64,000 nt of DNA, from NCBI GenBank assembly GCA_033439265.1, contig JAVTVX010000016.1, positions 23,685,201 through 23,749,200 of the forward strand. The letters run 5' to 3'. Below, piece after piece: positions 1-12,244 of this stretch. The first letter of the stretch is position 1; every line of letters begins with the position of its first letter. A program made the position numbers and the translations under genes. The DNA is from Dillenia suffruticosa (lineage: Eukaryota; Streptophyta; Magnoliopsida; Dilleniales; Dilleniaceae). Under the pieces are notes generated by a model that did no database searches, was not told the origin of the DNA, and saw only the letters and a list, made by a program, of their open reading frames with translations.

Positions 1-550
1 AACTTAATGTTGGAAACCAAAGGCCAAATCGCCGGACATGAGATTATTGGACAAAAAGAAAAGAAACAGAGAAGTAACAAAAAGGAAAGAAACGGAGAAG
101 TGAGAAATATACAGTAGAAATTTGCAGAGAGAGAGAGAGAGAGAGCGAGAGAGACATTCACATGGAAAATGGGAGAAAAATGAAGAGTGTGCTCTGAAGA
201 AAGAGGATGGCACAATCACGTGATTCAAAAACAGTTAAACAATCACACCACGATGAGCCCCACGGAAATAAAGCTGATTTTAAGGAGCGCACATTCATGT
301 TACAAATTATTCTATTTTCCAATTTCCCAAACTCCTGCCAACCTGATAACTACATATTAACCCCAAAATTTTTTGGTGAAGCAGAAGAAATGAGAATAGT
401 TAAACATACTGAGGAAAAAAAAAAGAAAAAAAATAAAGATAAACAAATATGTTCAAAGAGGCTAAACACCCATACCTGAAGAACACAAACACCGGCAATG
501 CGAGACAGAGAAGTGTCCAGAGAACGAAGACTTTAGGGTCTGGAAAAGGG

Positions 551-585
<35 letters not shown>

Positions 586-1779
586 GTGAGTACGAGAGAC
601 AGAAGCACGTGAAGAGAGAAGGGGTTGGGCCTTTGAGTGTAATGATGCCATGAGAGGTGAACATGCCACACCTTTATGATTCCAAACACAAACAAAGGTT
701 TACCATCTTCACTCACCACGGCCACACAAGGTCACACATCACGCTTTTTATTTTCTCTCTCTCTCTCTCTCTCTTTGTCCTTTTTCTCTCATTTTAGTAA
801 CCCCCCCCCCCCACCAATCTTTTTTTTTGTTGCATTTGCCTGACCCTTAACGCAAGCAATTTGAGAGGTTTCAAATCTGAAAAAGAAGCGTTTCATTTTT
901 TTTTTTTTTGTGTTTTTCATTTTGATCCCAACAAGAAAAAGAATAGTAATTAAGTTAACTGTGGGAGAAGTAGGTGAAGTGTAGAAATAGAGTTTGGCAT
1001 AGTTGAATCGCCATTAAATGCAAGTGGGTCAGCTACTTACTAATTTTTGGCTTTTGGGCTCTGAAATTCATCGCAGCATGCTGTCTTTCTCAGATTTCCG
1101 GTTTGAAGCAAACGCGACGTCTTACCTGCCCTCCCTAGCTCAGATCCATCCAAACCCTCCAATATTATCGCCATCAAAGCATTTCCACAATGTGGGAAAT
1201 CCAAGAAAAGTAAAAGCGGATCTAGAGAGAGAGAGAGATGCGCAGCAAGAGAACCAGAAGCACCGGCCAGAGAATGTTGAAGGAAGTGGAAAAAACAAAC
1301 AGACAATGACGAACAGAGAGAGAGAGGGAGAGATTAAAAAATGTGAGGGGGTTGTAGGCAGGAACAGAATCTCTTCAAAGAATTAAACGCAGAGAAAAAA
1401 TGGTGAATGATTAAAAATAATAATAATGATAACGTTGTTCTTTGTTTCGCAAGTTGCATTGAATTTTGGGTCCATCTTTCTTTTGTCAATAAAGTGAATT
1501 TATCCAATCCAACCATGCCCGACCCTTCGCTAGTGGCCAGCTCCATTGTCCAACGGGGATACCAGAATCTCCTTTTCTTTTCGATTTACACCTTCCCTAG
1601 TTAAATATTTCTTTCTCACTGGTGAGGAATGTAATCTTTGTCACAACACAAAAGAGATCCGATGGTCAATCATGGGCTACCAAACTTTCCACTTTTTGAG
1701 AAAAAGAGTCTCTTCTCTCGATTTTCAGGAACTTGAAAAATAGAAAAGCCGCCTCCTGCCCTCCCCTTCTCAGTTGGTA
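1..1779. other. Intergenic, GA/CT-rich, no supported gene
   Basis: No open reading frame here resembles a protein family I know. Several short frames consist largely of SLSLSL or RERERE runs, which come from GA/CT dinucleotide tracts (near 126-154, 553-582, 746-774, 1226-1240, 1316-1332). Poly-C (about 801-814) and poly-T runs are also present. The density of pyrimidine tracts would suit a promoter or 5' leader of a gene lying to the left on the minus strand, but no TATA box or start codon can be tied to a recognisable product. Confidence 0.5.
553..582. repeat. (GA)15 microsatellite
   Basis: Perfect GA dinucleotide run of 30 bases in the left intergenic region. On the minus strand it reads as a CT tract of the kind seen in many leaders and introns of this window. 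Confidence 0.9.
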
Positions 1780-2808
1780 AGTATTGTTGGGTTAGAATCG
1801 AAAAAAAACATTTTTTTTAATAATTTAAGAGGTTTATTAAATATATTTTAAATAAAATCAAATTTTAATTTGATTTATTTTAATAATTTTTATTTTGATT
1901 AAACCAAATAAATCAAATTAATTAAAAAAATTTTATATATTTTTAGATATTATTTATTTTTATAAATATTAATATAATATTATAATTTTAATTAAAAAAT
2001 ATTTTATAATTAATAAAAATTATAAAAGAGAAAAATCTTAAAAATTAAAATTAATATAATAGATAATATATAATTAATGAAAAATTTTCGGTCTCTATCA
2101 TTTTAGTTTCAAATTTTTAATATCTAATTCAATTTATAACTTTTCCACTTCTAAACTTGAGACTCTCACTTATGTCTCTCTCTCTCTCCCTCCTTCTCCT
2201 ATATCATTCATTTTCTTTTCCACTTTACTACTTTCATACTCTAATTTCATTCCCATGTTGCCCTCTTGCACTATATTAAGACAGATTTTAAAAATAGAGG
2301 TAAGTATCTTATTTTGAATAAATTTTTTATTTCTTTAATTTTCATGAATTTGTCTGATACAAATATATGTAATTAATTCTTCTCTACTTTTGCTCTCTTC
2401 TCTCTCCAATCTCCGACACATGGTATTTCGAATTCAATCTCCTCTAATTATTTAGAGTTTGAATTTTGAAATTTTCAAAAATTATATTTGTTAAACTAAA
2501 ATTATTAGTGGTTTTGAATTTTAAAATTACGCTTTATAACCACTCATTTATACGAATGATATATATTATGTTGACATAGATATGAATACAAGAAAGTGTT
2601 ATTAAAAGATTTATTACAGTAAAAGATTTCAATAATTCAATTAATTTGAATATTTGAATCATATTAATTATTTAATTTGATTAAATAAATTATCAATTTT
2701 TGATCTATTTAATTAAATTATGGTTATAAAAATTATATAATCGAATTAAATAGATTATTTTAATTTTAATAATTTCTATTACGATTTAATTGAATGTTTA
2801 TCTCCACT
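1780..2808. mobile_element. Decayed hAT-like non-autonomous element, second copy of the AGAL intron element
   Basis: This AT-rich block matches, in the same orientation and order, the 775-bp element inside intron 2 of the alpha-galactosidase gene (25948-26722). Shared landmarks are the start around TTGGGTTAGAATCGAAAA, the pyrimidine-rich middle with ACTCTCACTTATGTCTCT, and the end where GATTTAATTGAATG precedes a degraded terminus. The terminal TAGGGGTGAGCA of the intact copy is no longer readable, and about 250-300 bp of unrelated AT-rich sequence (roughly 2360-2640) interrupts this copy. No coding capacity is seen. Borders are approximate. Confidence 0.6.
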
Positions 2809-3964
2809 CCAAATCACTTTAATATTTAAATACAAAATATTAGTCGAGTTAAATAGGTCCCGCCATTTGTTGCCATTCTTTGCACAGTAGAGTGCGGGCG
2901 AGCAAGGGAATGTCGGCCACATCACACACCGGTAAGTTTATATTATTTATTTTTTGTTTTAATTAATTCTTTTTTTTTTTATCCCTCCGAATGTCATTTT
3001 TACCACTATCAAAACTCAAACCTAATTTTTTGTATGAGATGTTAGTGCTCTTCCACTAAATCAACGAAATATTGATTGTTTTGTTTTAATTAATTCGTTA
3101 TTCTATTATTTGATTAATTTGGTTTGATTCGATCATATTAATAAATTTATATTATTATATAATTTACAGTTGAGTCTGTCGCAATCTCACGCATTCAACG
3201 TGTATATATATAACTAACAAATTATTTATTTTTTTCTTGAGTTATAAATTGTTATTAAATATGCATGCATGTGTTGAATGAACTGTTTCAAATCTTACAC
3301 TTTTATCATTTAATTTCTATTTTTATTATATATTATTTTAATAATAACTTTATATTGAATCAGTTATTAATAAAAATTTTAATAATAAATATTTATATTA
3401 ATTATGATTTAGTAATAAACCCACAAATTCATTTAAGATGATAAAATAACCGGTATAGTTTGAAAATTTGATCACCCATTAATTTTTTTATATAAATTTA
3501 TTAAATTCTATTTGTATTCACCTTTATAGAGTAACCAGCGTTGTTACCTTCTTTAAATTTTATTATATGAATTTCATTTTTAAATTAATTTTTATTAATT
3601 CTCATTATCTGATAATCATGTTGCATCTTACTAAAATTTATTTAAGTTAAATTAGATAATTAAAAACCAAAACTCAAAATTTTATTTAAAAATGGTAGTG
3701 TTTAACTCAGAATCAACCAATGATTGTATCATTCTGACTTAAATTATAATCATCCGCCACCCTCGCTACGATTGTTTACTATAATATTGGTTGGTATTCA
3801 TGATTAAAGCGCAAGAACATTTCACATTCTCTGACTGTGCTGCGCGGTAAAGGTTAAATTATGACAAAATGCTGCCTTAGTGACGTACTACTGCCACGAA
3901 TAATGACAAGTCTGCTGGTTCGAAACTTCAGCCGATGAAATATAACTAAAATATCGGTCTTTAT
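2809..3964. other. AT-rich intergenic DNA, nothing recognised
   Basis: Very AT-rich sequence with frequent stops in all frames. A short GC-richer island (about 2858-2935, with TGCGGGCGAGCAAGGG) stands out but carries no frame or motif I can interpret. Confidence 0.5.
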
Positions 3965-4172
3965 TGATTTAATTAGACGTGAGATTGAGTATTTTTAAAT
4001 ATGATCGAGATTCGACTCTCGTTAGAAATATCAGACCCTCACGTGTATAAAATATTCCCTGTTAGGAGACTTACTCTTTGAAAGTAATCATCACAGCGAT
4101 CGGTCTGAATTAATCAGAATGAAATTTCGGATATCAGGTGATGTTTAAGATATGATATAAAAAAAAAAACGA
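3965..4172 (+). mobile_element. SINE-like tRNA-derived retroposon, copy 1
   Basis: The block contains a B-box-like GATTCGACTC (4009-4018) and ends in an A-rich tail (4159-4170). Its 3' half (GGTCTGAATTAATCAGAATG, then TTTCGGATAT) matches a second block at 35118-35304 that has GAGCTGAATTAGTCGGAATA, TTCCGGATAT and also an A-rich tail. A shared body, pol III-type internal box and A-tail are the hallmarks of a plant SINE. The A box is not clear in this copy, and no target-site duplication was identified. Confidence 0.45.
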
Positions 4173-7100
4173 AATATAACTAAACTGATAAAATTAGCCC
4201 ATTTGTTTTGTAAGATAGAAAATTAAATTAAAATCTCATTTTCAAGATTTAGGTGCAAAAGTGAGAGTTTTCCTCTCTCATTCCTCCTCCCCCGCCAAAT
4301 TGCCCAAGACAAAAGTTGTAGTGCCGTGGCTAGCATAATACGGCACTTGATTGGGGCATTTTTTTTCTCTTTTTTTCTTGCAGTGTTGGGGAGGTGGATT
4401 GTGGCCGTGGATAAACCCAAATTGATAGAGGTTCACCGAACTTTATTATCCCTTGAGGTTAAAAAAATATTGTTGAAGTGGGATGTGGAACCCATATTAA
4501 AGCAAAATTCACATTAAAAACATTTTTGGCATATGCGTGGCATAAAAAATATGAACCATCTACTGCAAATTAATTATAATAGAACCTTCTTTCGGTTAAG
4601 AAATCAATTTTGACCCTTCATTGCCAAAAAATCTAAAGAAGACCCCGATAAAGCCCGATTGGGTTACGTTTGGCGTGAACGCATTAACAATTATTATTGA
4701 TAGGAACCGATTAATGATGAAATGTTAAATTTTTTAATCAAATTTTGGATTCAAAATTTAAGAATAAAAAAAATTATATTGAAAATGTTATATTTTAAAT
4801 AGAATATAAACATTTGAATTAAATTAATTAAAATATAATTTTAAAACCGAAACAATTAAAAAAGAACTAATTATTGATCGGAAATCTTATCCTCGTAAAA
4901 TCATAATCTAGGAAAGGTTGGCGGCGCTTTTTTTTTTGTTTTTTTGGTTGGAAGGTTGGCGGCTTTCGGCATGGGCCAGAAAAATGACCCACCAAACAAG
5001 TGGCCCACGTTGGATATCCATATTCACGAGCTTAATAAAAATCACATCCCTTGCGTTTGGGGCATGCATCGTATCCAATATTGTCACAAAATATGAATGG
5101 AATGCTTGTGGATATTAATTTTTAAAGTATAAAGTTGGGTAGCTGGGGTGTAAAAACCCTAATTGGGATGCGTCTTGCCTAACCCATTTGTGTTAATGTT
5201 TATATTTTGGGTCTTTGAAACACATTTTTAAAGGGCTACTCCTAATAATGGAAAATAATGGTTGAAGTACTAATCGTACGAAAACACTGTGATGGGTGCC
5301 TCCTCTTCTTAATGAGCTAGCCTTAATGAAAGAAAGGTAGTCTCTCACTTTCACTCACTAGATTTGGATTTGAGATCCTGTAATCGGTCGGTTGAATTAT
5401 AATTTATTAATTATTTTTTTTTAATTTCCTCTCCTCTAATCTTAATAAATAAATTGGATATAAAATGTAATTAAGGCAGCTCAATTTGTTAGAATTAAAA
5501 TTACTGTTAAAGCACAAAAATCTATTATGACGCCAAATTATAATTAAATGGTCAAGATATATATTATTTATTTTTATGTACAGTTAAAAAGCTTAACCCA
5601 TTTTAGCATTACAAAAGGACTTTTGGGGTTAATCATGAATGGATTTTTCATGTTTTCGTTCACGTAGAAATTTGAGAGAGATGTCCTTGAATAATACTAC
5701 CATTTTCATGTGATGCCAGTGACATGGGTCTATTAGTTTTAATAGAAGGCTACCAACGGTTTAAGGGCTTGTAAGTGTGGGGGAATATCACTTGGGGTGT
5801 TTTTGTATTTTTTATTTCTTTTACAAAGTTAAACTCTATTAAATTTGTAGTGAGAATTTGTTACAATCAATTTGGTTACGAGGAAAGTAAAGAAGATTCC
5901 CTGAAACAAAATTGGCTCTTGTATTTAATCTCATCTCATTTCTCAATGGAGGGGCGAACATTTCTTTCTAAAATTGGTTCGTCTCCTCACTTACTGCATT
6001 CACTCTAGTTTTCCTACTTGATCACCATAGCTTGACCCAACAGAAGTCAAGGCCGAGGCAGACCCCGAGTGGATCCTACCAGCTAGTATCATCGTATCTG
6101 TTATCTTCCACTATCTCCGGGGGGAGGGCAAGAACAGAGGACCATCAAGGATGATTATATTGTTTTCTGTGGACAAAGAATGGGCGGCTTGGATCGAAGA
6201 AATTATTAGGATCTGAAAAATGGCAAGAGGAAGCAGAGGTCGATATTATGGGCCTGCGCCCCAACTTCCCTGAAAATTGGGTTATAATTGTATGCAGAGG
6301 ACCAAAAGGATGATAATATTGTTTTGGGCTCATAGGAAAAGGTATTAAATCTGTTAATCAATTTTCATATTCAAAACTTGAAAATAAAAAAAAAAAATTA
6401 TATTAGAAGTATCGTCTCCTAAATAGAGCTCTGTGAACCGAATTAATCACTCTGGATACCCATATTGAGAACCAAAAAAATATTGAGTGGTATTTGAAAA
6501 CTCTATCCATCTCAACATTATAACTATAACGTTTTTCAATTCAAGTAAAAAATTTTACATACAAAATATAGAATTTCAACAACTATAGGTTAAATATTTT
6601 CACAAGAAGGATTTGTCAATTGAATCTAATCCCTTTTATTTGTTTGATGAGTTGGATTGGATGTTGACAGTTTTGGCTTCCTAGTGTGTCACAACTGTGG
6701 TTTGGAAGAGATGTTTCCTTCCTTCCCTGCTGAACATTCATTACTCTCCTGCGTGCCTTGTAAATGACACAATAATGAAAATACAGAGCTGTTTTCTAAA
6801 GGTAACTCAATGTTAACAAAGATAAAGATTGATAAATTGCCCAAAAAGGAACATTTTGGGTTTGAGTGAATGAAAATGGCCTCTGTCTTCTTTTTTCATC
6901 GATATCTTGAAAAAAAGTATGGTTAGGCATTTCGCTGCACTTCAAATGAAAGAACATATGGAAGATAATTAGGATAAAGCTCCTTTTAGTAAATCCTATG
7001 GATAGATGAAATTCTGTGATTGTAGTCGAGTGTTAAATAATAATTGAGATGGAAAAAATAGTTAGAATAACAAGGATTCATTATGACTAGTGGTTCTGCA

Positions 7101-7854
7101 CTGGGGATAGAATCCATCATTTAACATGATGGTGAAATTGAGGATGATGTGATCCGTCCCTTGATTTTGGTTATGGATTGTGAGGACCCAGGTGGAGTCT
7201 GATGGTTTAGGAGAAGATTTTTGTCTTTAGAACTTAAGCAATTTTAAGATTTTGGATCTGTCTTTGCAAAATCAACTATCCTAGTCTTTCTTGATCATTT
7301 ACCATTACTTATGCATTTACTTATTCAAACAGTTGTTTTATATAGTTTTGGCTGTGCCGGTTGCATAAGCAGCGAGGCCTGAGGTGGATTAATTTCATCA
7401 GTACTCTATTAAATACGAAAACTAATAGATTGATCAACTCGACCCTTTCAAATTGTAAAACAAGAATAGCTTGAAGCCAAGGTTCTTGGCAATCGTAATA
7501 TGGGGGGGACCTTCGCCTTAAGGTTGCTTACTTCGTACGTGAGGTCTTTGGTTCCATTTTTGGTTGCAACTTTGTTATTAAAAAAAAAAAGGTGAGAATA
7601 TCAAAAAGGGTCCTTCTTGAACCCACATCTTTGGTGGGATGCTTTGAGTAATGGGTGACATTTTTCTAAATTCTTATGAGTGCTGCTTCCCTAACACATG
7701 TTTCTGGGGGCAAAGGTGTTGAAGCCAGTTTCACAATCATGTTCTATTTCTGTTTGTTAGTGGGACTGGAGTAAGCACACTTAAGTTCTATCTGATCAGT
7801 GTTCTCATATTTCTAGCAATCCATCAGCTTGATGCAGAAAACTTATCTAATTTA
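4173..7854. other. Intergenic, no supported gene
   Basis: No gene recognised. Two imperfect direct repeats of about 32 bp lie at 6138-6171 and 6298-6330 (GAGGACCA..AAGGATGAT..ATATTGTTTT). The stretch 6000-6130 is GC-richer and has an open frame across CGAGGCAGACCCCGAGTGG that could be an old coding fragment, but I cannot assign it. The rest is AT-rich with short frames only. Confidence 0.45.
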
Positions 7855-8577
7855 TAACACGGTGATATCAAAGGATGAGTCTGTTAAGGCCTTTAAAAGC
7901 ATGGAAGAGATACTCAAGTGCGCCGATTTGCAGAAGGTACATTCAGCTCTCTCTCTCTCTCTCTCTCTCTCTGTGGGCGTGTGGAACTCGGTGCTTTAAG
8001 TAGGACCTAGATAATTTTCTTTAAAAAATGTTAAGCTTTGATGGATGAATATCCTATATTGGTGGTTCCATTGCTTGAGATTTGACATACATTAAGCAAT
8101 CTAATTCCATCTGGAATGTAATATTTCTTCAAGAGTCCCTAGATATTGTCTCAAGCAATTTTTTTGTTTACAGGAAGTAATACTTGCATCAATTGACATG
8201 ATGAATGCGACTTCAAAAACTGGGGTTTATATAGTTTACTCGATATGTTCCATGATGATTCCGGAGGTTTGTTTAAAATGACAAAGTCGTTTGCATATCT
8301 GTTAATTCACCATCGCAGAATGAAGCAACTATAGACTATGCACTCAGGAAGACAATGTAAAGCTTGCACTTTGTGGACTTGACTCCAGCCAACCGGGTAA
8401 GGGAGAGATCATCACTGCGCAGTTGCAGCAAAAGTATTTTATCTCTACATTCACTGACACTTGTCAATTTATCAGATCCGTCTGGTTCAGAGAACATCAA
8501 TTCCATCCATCCTTAAGAGGAAACAAGGCGTTTCTATCCCCATGTTCACAACATGGATGGCCTTTTTGTAACGAAGG
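7855..8577 (+). pseudogene. Truncated NOP2/NSUN-type 25S rRNA cytosine-C5 methyltransferase gene fragment
   Basis: Four exon-like blocks, still separated by GT..AG introns, encode the C-terminal part of a NOP2-like rRNA (cytosine-C5) methyltransferase, a nucleolar ribosome-biogenesis enzyme. Block 1 (about 7862-7936) reads VISKDESVKAFKSMEEILK; block 2 (8175-8265) reads [20 protein letters not shown], where the family has the catalytic-loop motif YSTCS, so Thr is replaced by Ile. Block 3 (about 8319-8396) reads NEATIDYALRK, then shifts frame before DNVKLALCGLD. Block 4 (about 8477-8577) reads FREHQFHPSL, then shifts frame before FYPHVHNMDG. Upstream domains and the rest of the C-terminus are absent. 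Retained introns show a DNA-level duplication rather than a retrocopy. The parent gene is not in the window. Confidence 0.8.
7947..7973 (+). repeat. (CT)n tract just inside an intron donor
   Basis: A CT run of 27 bases begins ten bases after the GTAC donor of the first retained intron of the NOP2-like pseudogene. Similar CT tracts follow donors in the eS26, MnSOD and reticulon genes of this window. Confidence 0.85.
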
Positions 8578-9097
8578 TAAAGTTGTGATGCTTTAATGAT
8601 AGTAGTTAATCTCATTTAAGTTTGCATATTTGTGTGCGAGTGTGGGCAACCTGGTTGACACTATACATGCCTAGCCAGTGGTACATTTTTTTGAGCTTTC
8701 ACATAGTGGAGTATTTAGATTAAAGTGGTCTTAAAATGTCTGGGAAGACATTTCACTGTTCCGGCCTCGTGTGGTATATTTCGTCAATTAGGAGATCCTG
8801 AACTCTGTCATTTGGATTCAATCTTAGCTCACAATCTGCTTTGTACTTGCACCAATGGTGGGATAGAATTAGAGAAGTAGGTGTTTGGGTGGAACTCTTG
8901 ACATTGGTAAAAGCTTGACGATTCCTCCACCTTCTTAAATGCACATTTGGAGCTTTTAAGTGTTGTTAAAGATATCCTGAGAGCACTTCAATGGCCTTCT
9001 TTCCACTTAACTAGGGAAATGATCAATTTGGGGTTGCACTGGATGTTTCAAGTCATGGCATAATTCACCGTACATACCAGGATATTTTAGAAAAAAC

Positions 9098-9259
9098 TGA
9101 AGTTAAATATTTTGAAGAACAGAGAAATCTGAATTTACATTAATTATTGAAAACATTACAATTTAAAACTTAATTAAGAATTACCCACTAAGATCATGGT
9201 CATAAGATTAAGCCATGATCACAAACATGAATAAAAAAAAAAAAAACAACTCCATGTCA
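9098..9259 (-). repeat. Copia 3' LTR
   Basis: 162 bp, starting TGAAGTTAAA and ending CTCCATGTCA on the plus strand. It is paired with 13324-13485. The two LTRs are of equal length and clearly homologous but carry a fair number of substitutions by eye, so the insertion is not recent. Confidence 0.85.
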
Positions 9260-9310
9260 GCAGTCCCTCCATGTAAGTAGTCCTAAACATATCATCTAAC
9301 ACTCCTTGCT

Positions 9311-9660
9311 TTAGGAGCTGCAAATACCAAGCTTTGTCATCAGAAATTCAAACTTGCTAACTGCCAGTGGCTTGATGAAAACATCTACAACCTGATCTTC
9401 TGTTTTGCAGTAGACAAGATCAACAATTCCATCTTTCTGAACTTCCCTTAAGTAGAATATCTTAATGTTAAAATACTTAGTTTTCCTGTGAAATACAGGA
9501 TTATGAGAGATAGCAATAGCAGTTTGGTTGTCAACAAGAATCTTAGTGCTTTCATATTGCTCCAAGTTAAGATCAATTAAAATCTTCTTTAGCCACAAAG
9601 AGTTAGATTAATAGCAGCTGTTACAGTAACAAACTCTACTTCAGAGTGGATTGAGCTACA
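9311..9660 (-). pseudogene. Copia RNase H remnant
   Basis: The minus frame has ILVDNQTAIAISHNPVFHRK, the characteristic C-terminal RNase H segment of plant copia polyproteins, followed by the family-typical VYCKTEDQVVDVFIKPL (normally TKPL). Upstream, the usual EFVTVTAAINL stretch is present only after crossing a stop codon. It degrades the RNA strand of the RNA/DNA hybrid in an intact element; here it is a broken relic. Confidence 0.85.
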
Positions 9661-9927
9661 ATTTCTTTTTTTTTTTTTTTGAACTCCATGAGAGAACATC
9701 ATAACCAAGTATGAAATAGTAGCCTAAAATGTTTTTCATATCACCAATGTAACCTCCTCAATCACTATCTGAGAAACCAACTAGCTTGAACTCTTTGCTT
9801 CTTGTGAATTTAATGCCAAAATCACATGTGCCTTTTCACATATCTAAGCACCCTCTTTGCAGCCTTGAGATGCCATTCACTTGCGTAGTACATAAACCAA
9901 GACAAAATGCTTACAACATTCAAAATG

Positions 9928-10790
9928 TCAGGCCGAGTTGCTGTAAAATACATTAAGCATGCTTATGAAATATGTTTGATCAATCTTCTCTACTCCATCT
10001 TCTTTATAAAGCTTTTCCTTTGAGTTTATCGGGGTGCTCATTCCTTTGCATTCTTCGAGTTTAAACTTCTTCAGAGTCTTCTTGACATATTTTTTCTGAC
10101 AAATGAAGACTTCATATTCATTCTGTTTAATTTCCATTCCAAGAAAGAAGGTCATCAATCTGAGATCTGTCGTGTCAAAAACCTCCATCATCTCTTGCTT
10201 AAACTTCTCCACAAGACTTGTGTTGTTTCCTGTCACTAGCAGATCATCCACATATAGTGAGATAATAAGAATGTCAGCTTCATTGTGCTTGGCATATAAT
10301 GTTGATTCAAATAAGCTTTTAGCAACTCCTAGATTCTGCAAATGTTTATCAATCCTTCTATATCAAACTCTTAGAGTTTGTTTCAATTCATAAAGTGTCT
10401 TTTTAAGAAGATAGACCTTGTCTTCTTCTCCTTCCTTTACATAGCCTTCCGGTTACTCTACATAAATTTCCTCCTGCAGAAAACCATTCAAGAACATTGA
10501 CTTGACATCTAACTGGTACACTTTCCAATTGTTTTGCGCTGCAACGGCGAGTAGGAACCTAATGGTGTCAAGTCTACCTACTGGTGCGAAGGTATCTAAG
10601 TAGTCTACACTGAGTATTTGAGCATATTCTTTGACTACGAGTCTAGCTTTATACTTGTTGATTGAGCCATCAACATCAAGCTTGATTTTGTACACCCACT
10701 TGACTTCAATTAATTTTCTATTTTGGGGTCGATCAACTAACACCCATGTTTTATTCCTTTCAATCATAAACAACTCCTCCTTTGTAGCAA
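9928..10790 (-). pseudogene. Copia reverse transcriptase remnant
   Basis: Two minus-strand frames cover the polymerase. The upstream one (10453-10773) has KTWVLVDRP, KWVYKIKLDVDGSINKYKAR and YQLDVKSMFLNGFLQEEIYVE-like spacing. The downstream one (9928-10341) holds the catalytic YVDDLLVTGNN box and FFLGMEIKQ. The frames are interrupted between 10341 and 10453. The YVDD aspartates remain, but the continuous domain does not. Confidence 0.88.
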
Positions 10791-11399
10791 TCCAATTTTA
10801 ATTTGTGTTGGCTTTTTCATAATCTGAAGGTTCACACATAACAATATTTCATCTTTGATAAACATCTGAAAGTGGTCTTGTGCCTCTAATAGGATTATCA
10901 TCCACCATTTCATCTCCCAATCTCCAATGCTTTGTTTTGCAGTGTCCAAGACAGGAAACTTGAGATTTGGCTCTTTTAAGGTTGGATCCATTTTCTTTGC
11001 ATCATCCCAGTTCTACTCTTCGTCTTCCATAAAGTGCACATCCCTGTTTATAATAATTTTTCCAGTTTGTGGCTGGAAAACTTTGTAAGCTTTTGCAACC
11101 AAACTATAGCCAATGAAAATACCTAGAAGTACTCTTTTATCTAGCTTATCTCTCTTGATCTATGGAACGTAAGTGAAGTACAAATATCCAAATATTTTAA
11201 GAAAATTCAGAAATGGTTTATAACCATATTATGCCTCGAAAGGTGTTTGATCATTCACTACTCTAATAGGAAGCCTGTTTTGCAAAAAAAACAAAAAACA
11301 AAAAAGCAGTGTTTGTTGCTTCAGCCTAGAATTGTTTTGGTAGGTTCTTCTCGTGTAGCATACATCGTGTCATCTCCAATATGAATCTGTTCCATCTCT

Positions 11400-12101
11400 C
11401 ACTTACTCTATTTTTTGTGGAGAGTATGGAGTGATTAATTGATGTTTGATGTCTGCCTCCTCACAAAAACTATTAAATGCTTCAGAGGTATACTTCTTGC
11501 CATTGTCGGATCTAAAAGTTTGAATTCTACAGCCACTCTTGTTCTCAACTCTGGCTTTAAAGTTCCAGAAGACTTGAGCCATCTCTGACTTGTGCTTAAA
11601 AAAAAATATTCAACACATGTGGGTGAAATCATCAATGAAGACAACATAATAATGACTACCTTTTAGAGAAGACATTTTTTGTGGGCTTACAATGTCAGTT
11701 TGAATTAATTGTAACTTCTTTTATGCTCTCCATGTTGCCTTGGGAAATGGTTTCTTGCTTTGCTTTCCAAGCTGACATGCTTTGCTATTTGGAATATGAT
11801 CATCAAGTTTTGGAAGATCATTTACCATATTTTTGGATTTCATTTGTAGCAGCCCCTGATGATGATAGTGTCCGAGCCTCTTGTGCCATACTTCAGTGAT
11901 ATTTTCTTTAATTGGAAAAACAATTTGCTTCTCTTCCAATGGATTTAGAGCAAAGCTTTTCCCTTTCATTTTTATTTTGAAAATATCTTGACCAACTGCA
12001 TCTTTAATCAAACAATTTTTGTTTTCAAACACAACTTTATAACCCCTTTTAATTAGTTGTTCAACACTTAACAAGTTTTGATCAATTTCATGGACATACA
12101 A
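11400..12101 (-). pseudogene. Copia preintegrase/integrase remnant
   Basis: The preintegrase zinc-binding segment is visible as VWHKRLGHYHHQGL with ACQLGKQ downstream (HHCC pattern, 11721-12101). The integrase core follows in shifted frames, with recognisable IDDFTH and SDNGKKYTSEAF segments on the minus strand between 11450 and 11660. Stops and frame changes break it. Confidence 0.8.
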
Positions 12102-12244
12102 CGCATCATAAATGAACTTTTTACCTGAACAGGTTGAAATTGCAACTGTTCCTTTTCTTTTTACGGTTATGTACTTGCTATTTCCAACTCAAACCTTCGA
12201 TGAATTTGCGTTGCTAAGTTCCCTGAATAGATCCTTGTCATGTG

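Noticed and set aside
400..725. Overlapping minus-strand frames rich in Leu-Ser repeats
   Set aside because: They are translations of the GA/CT microsatellite with no family resemblance; no splice or start context supports a gene.
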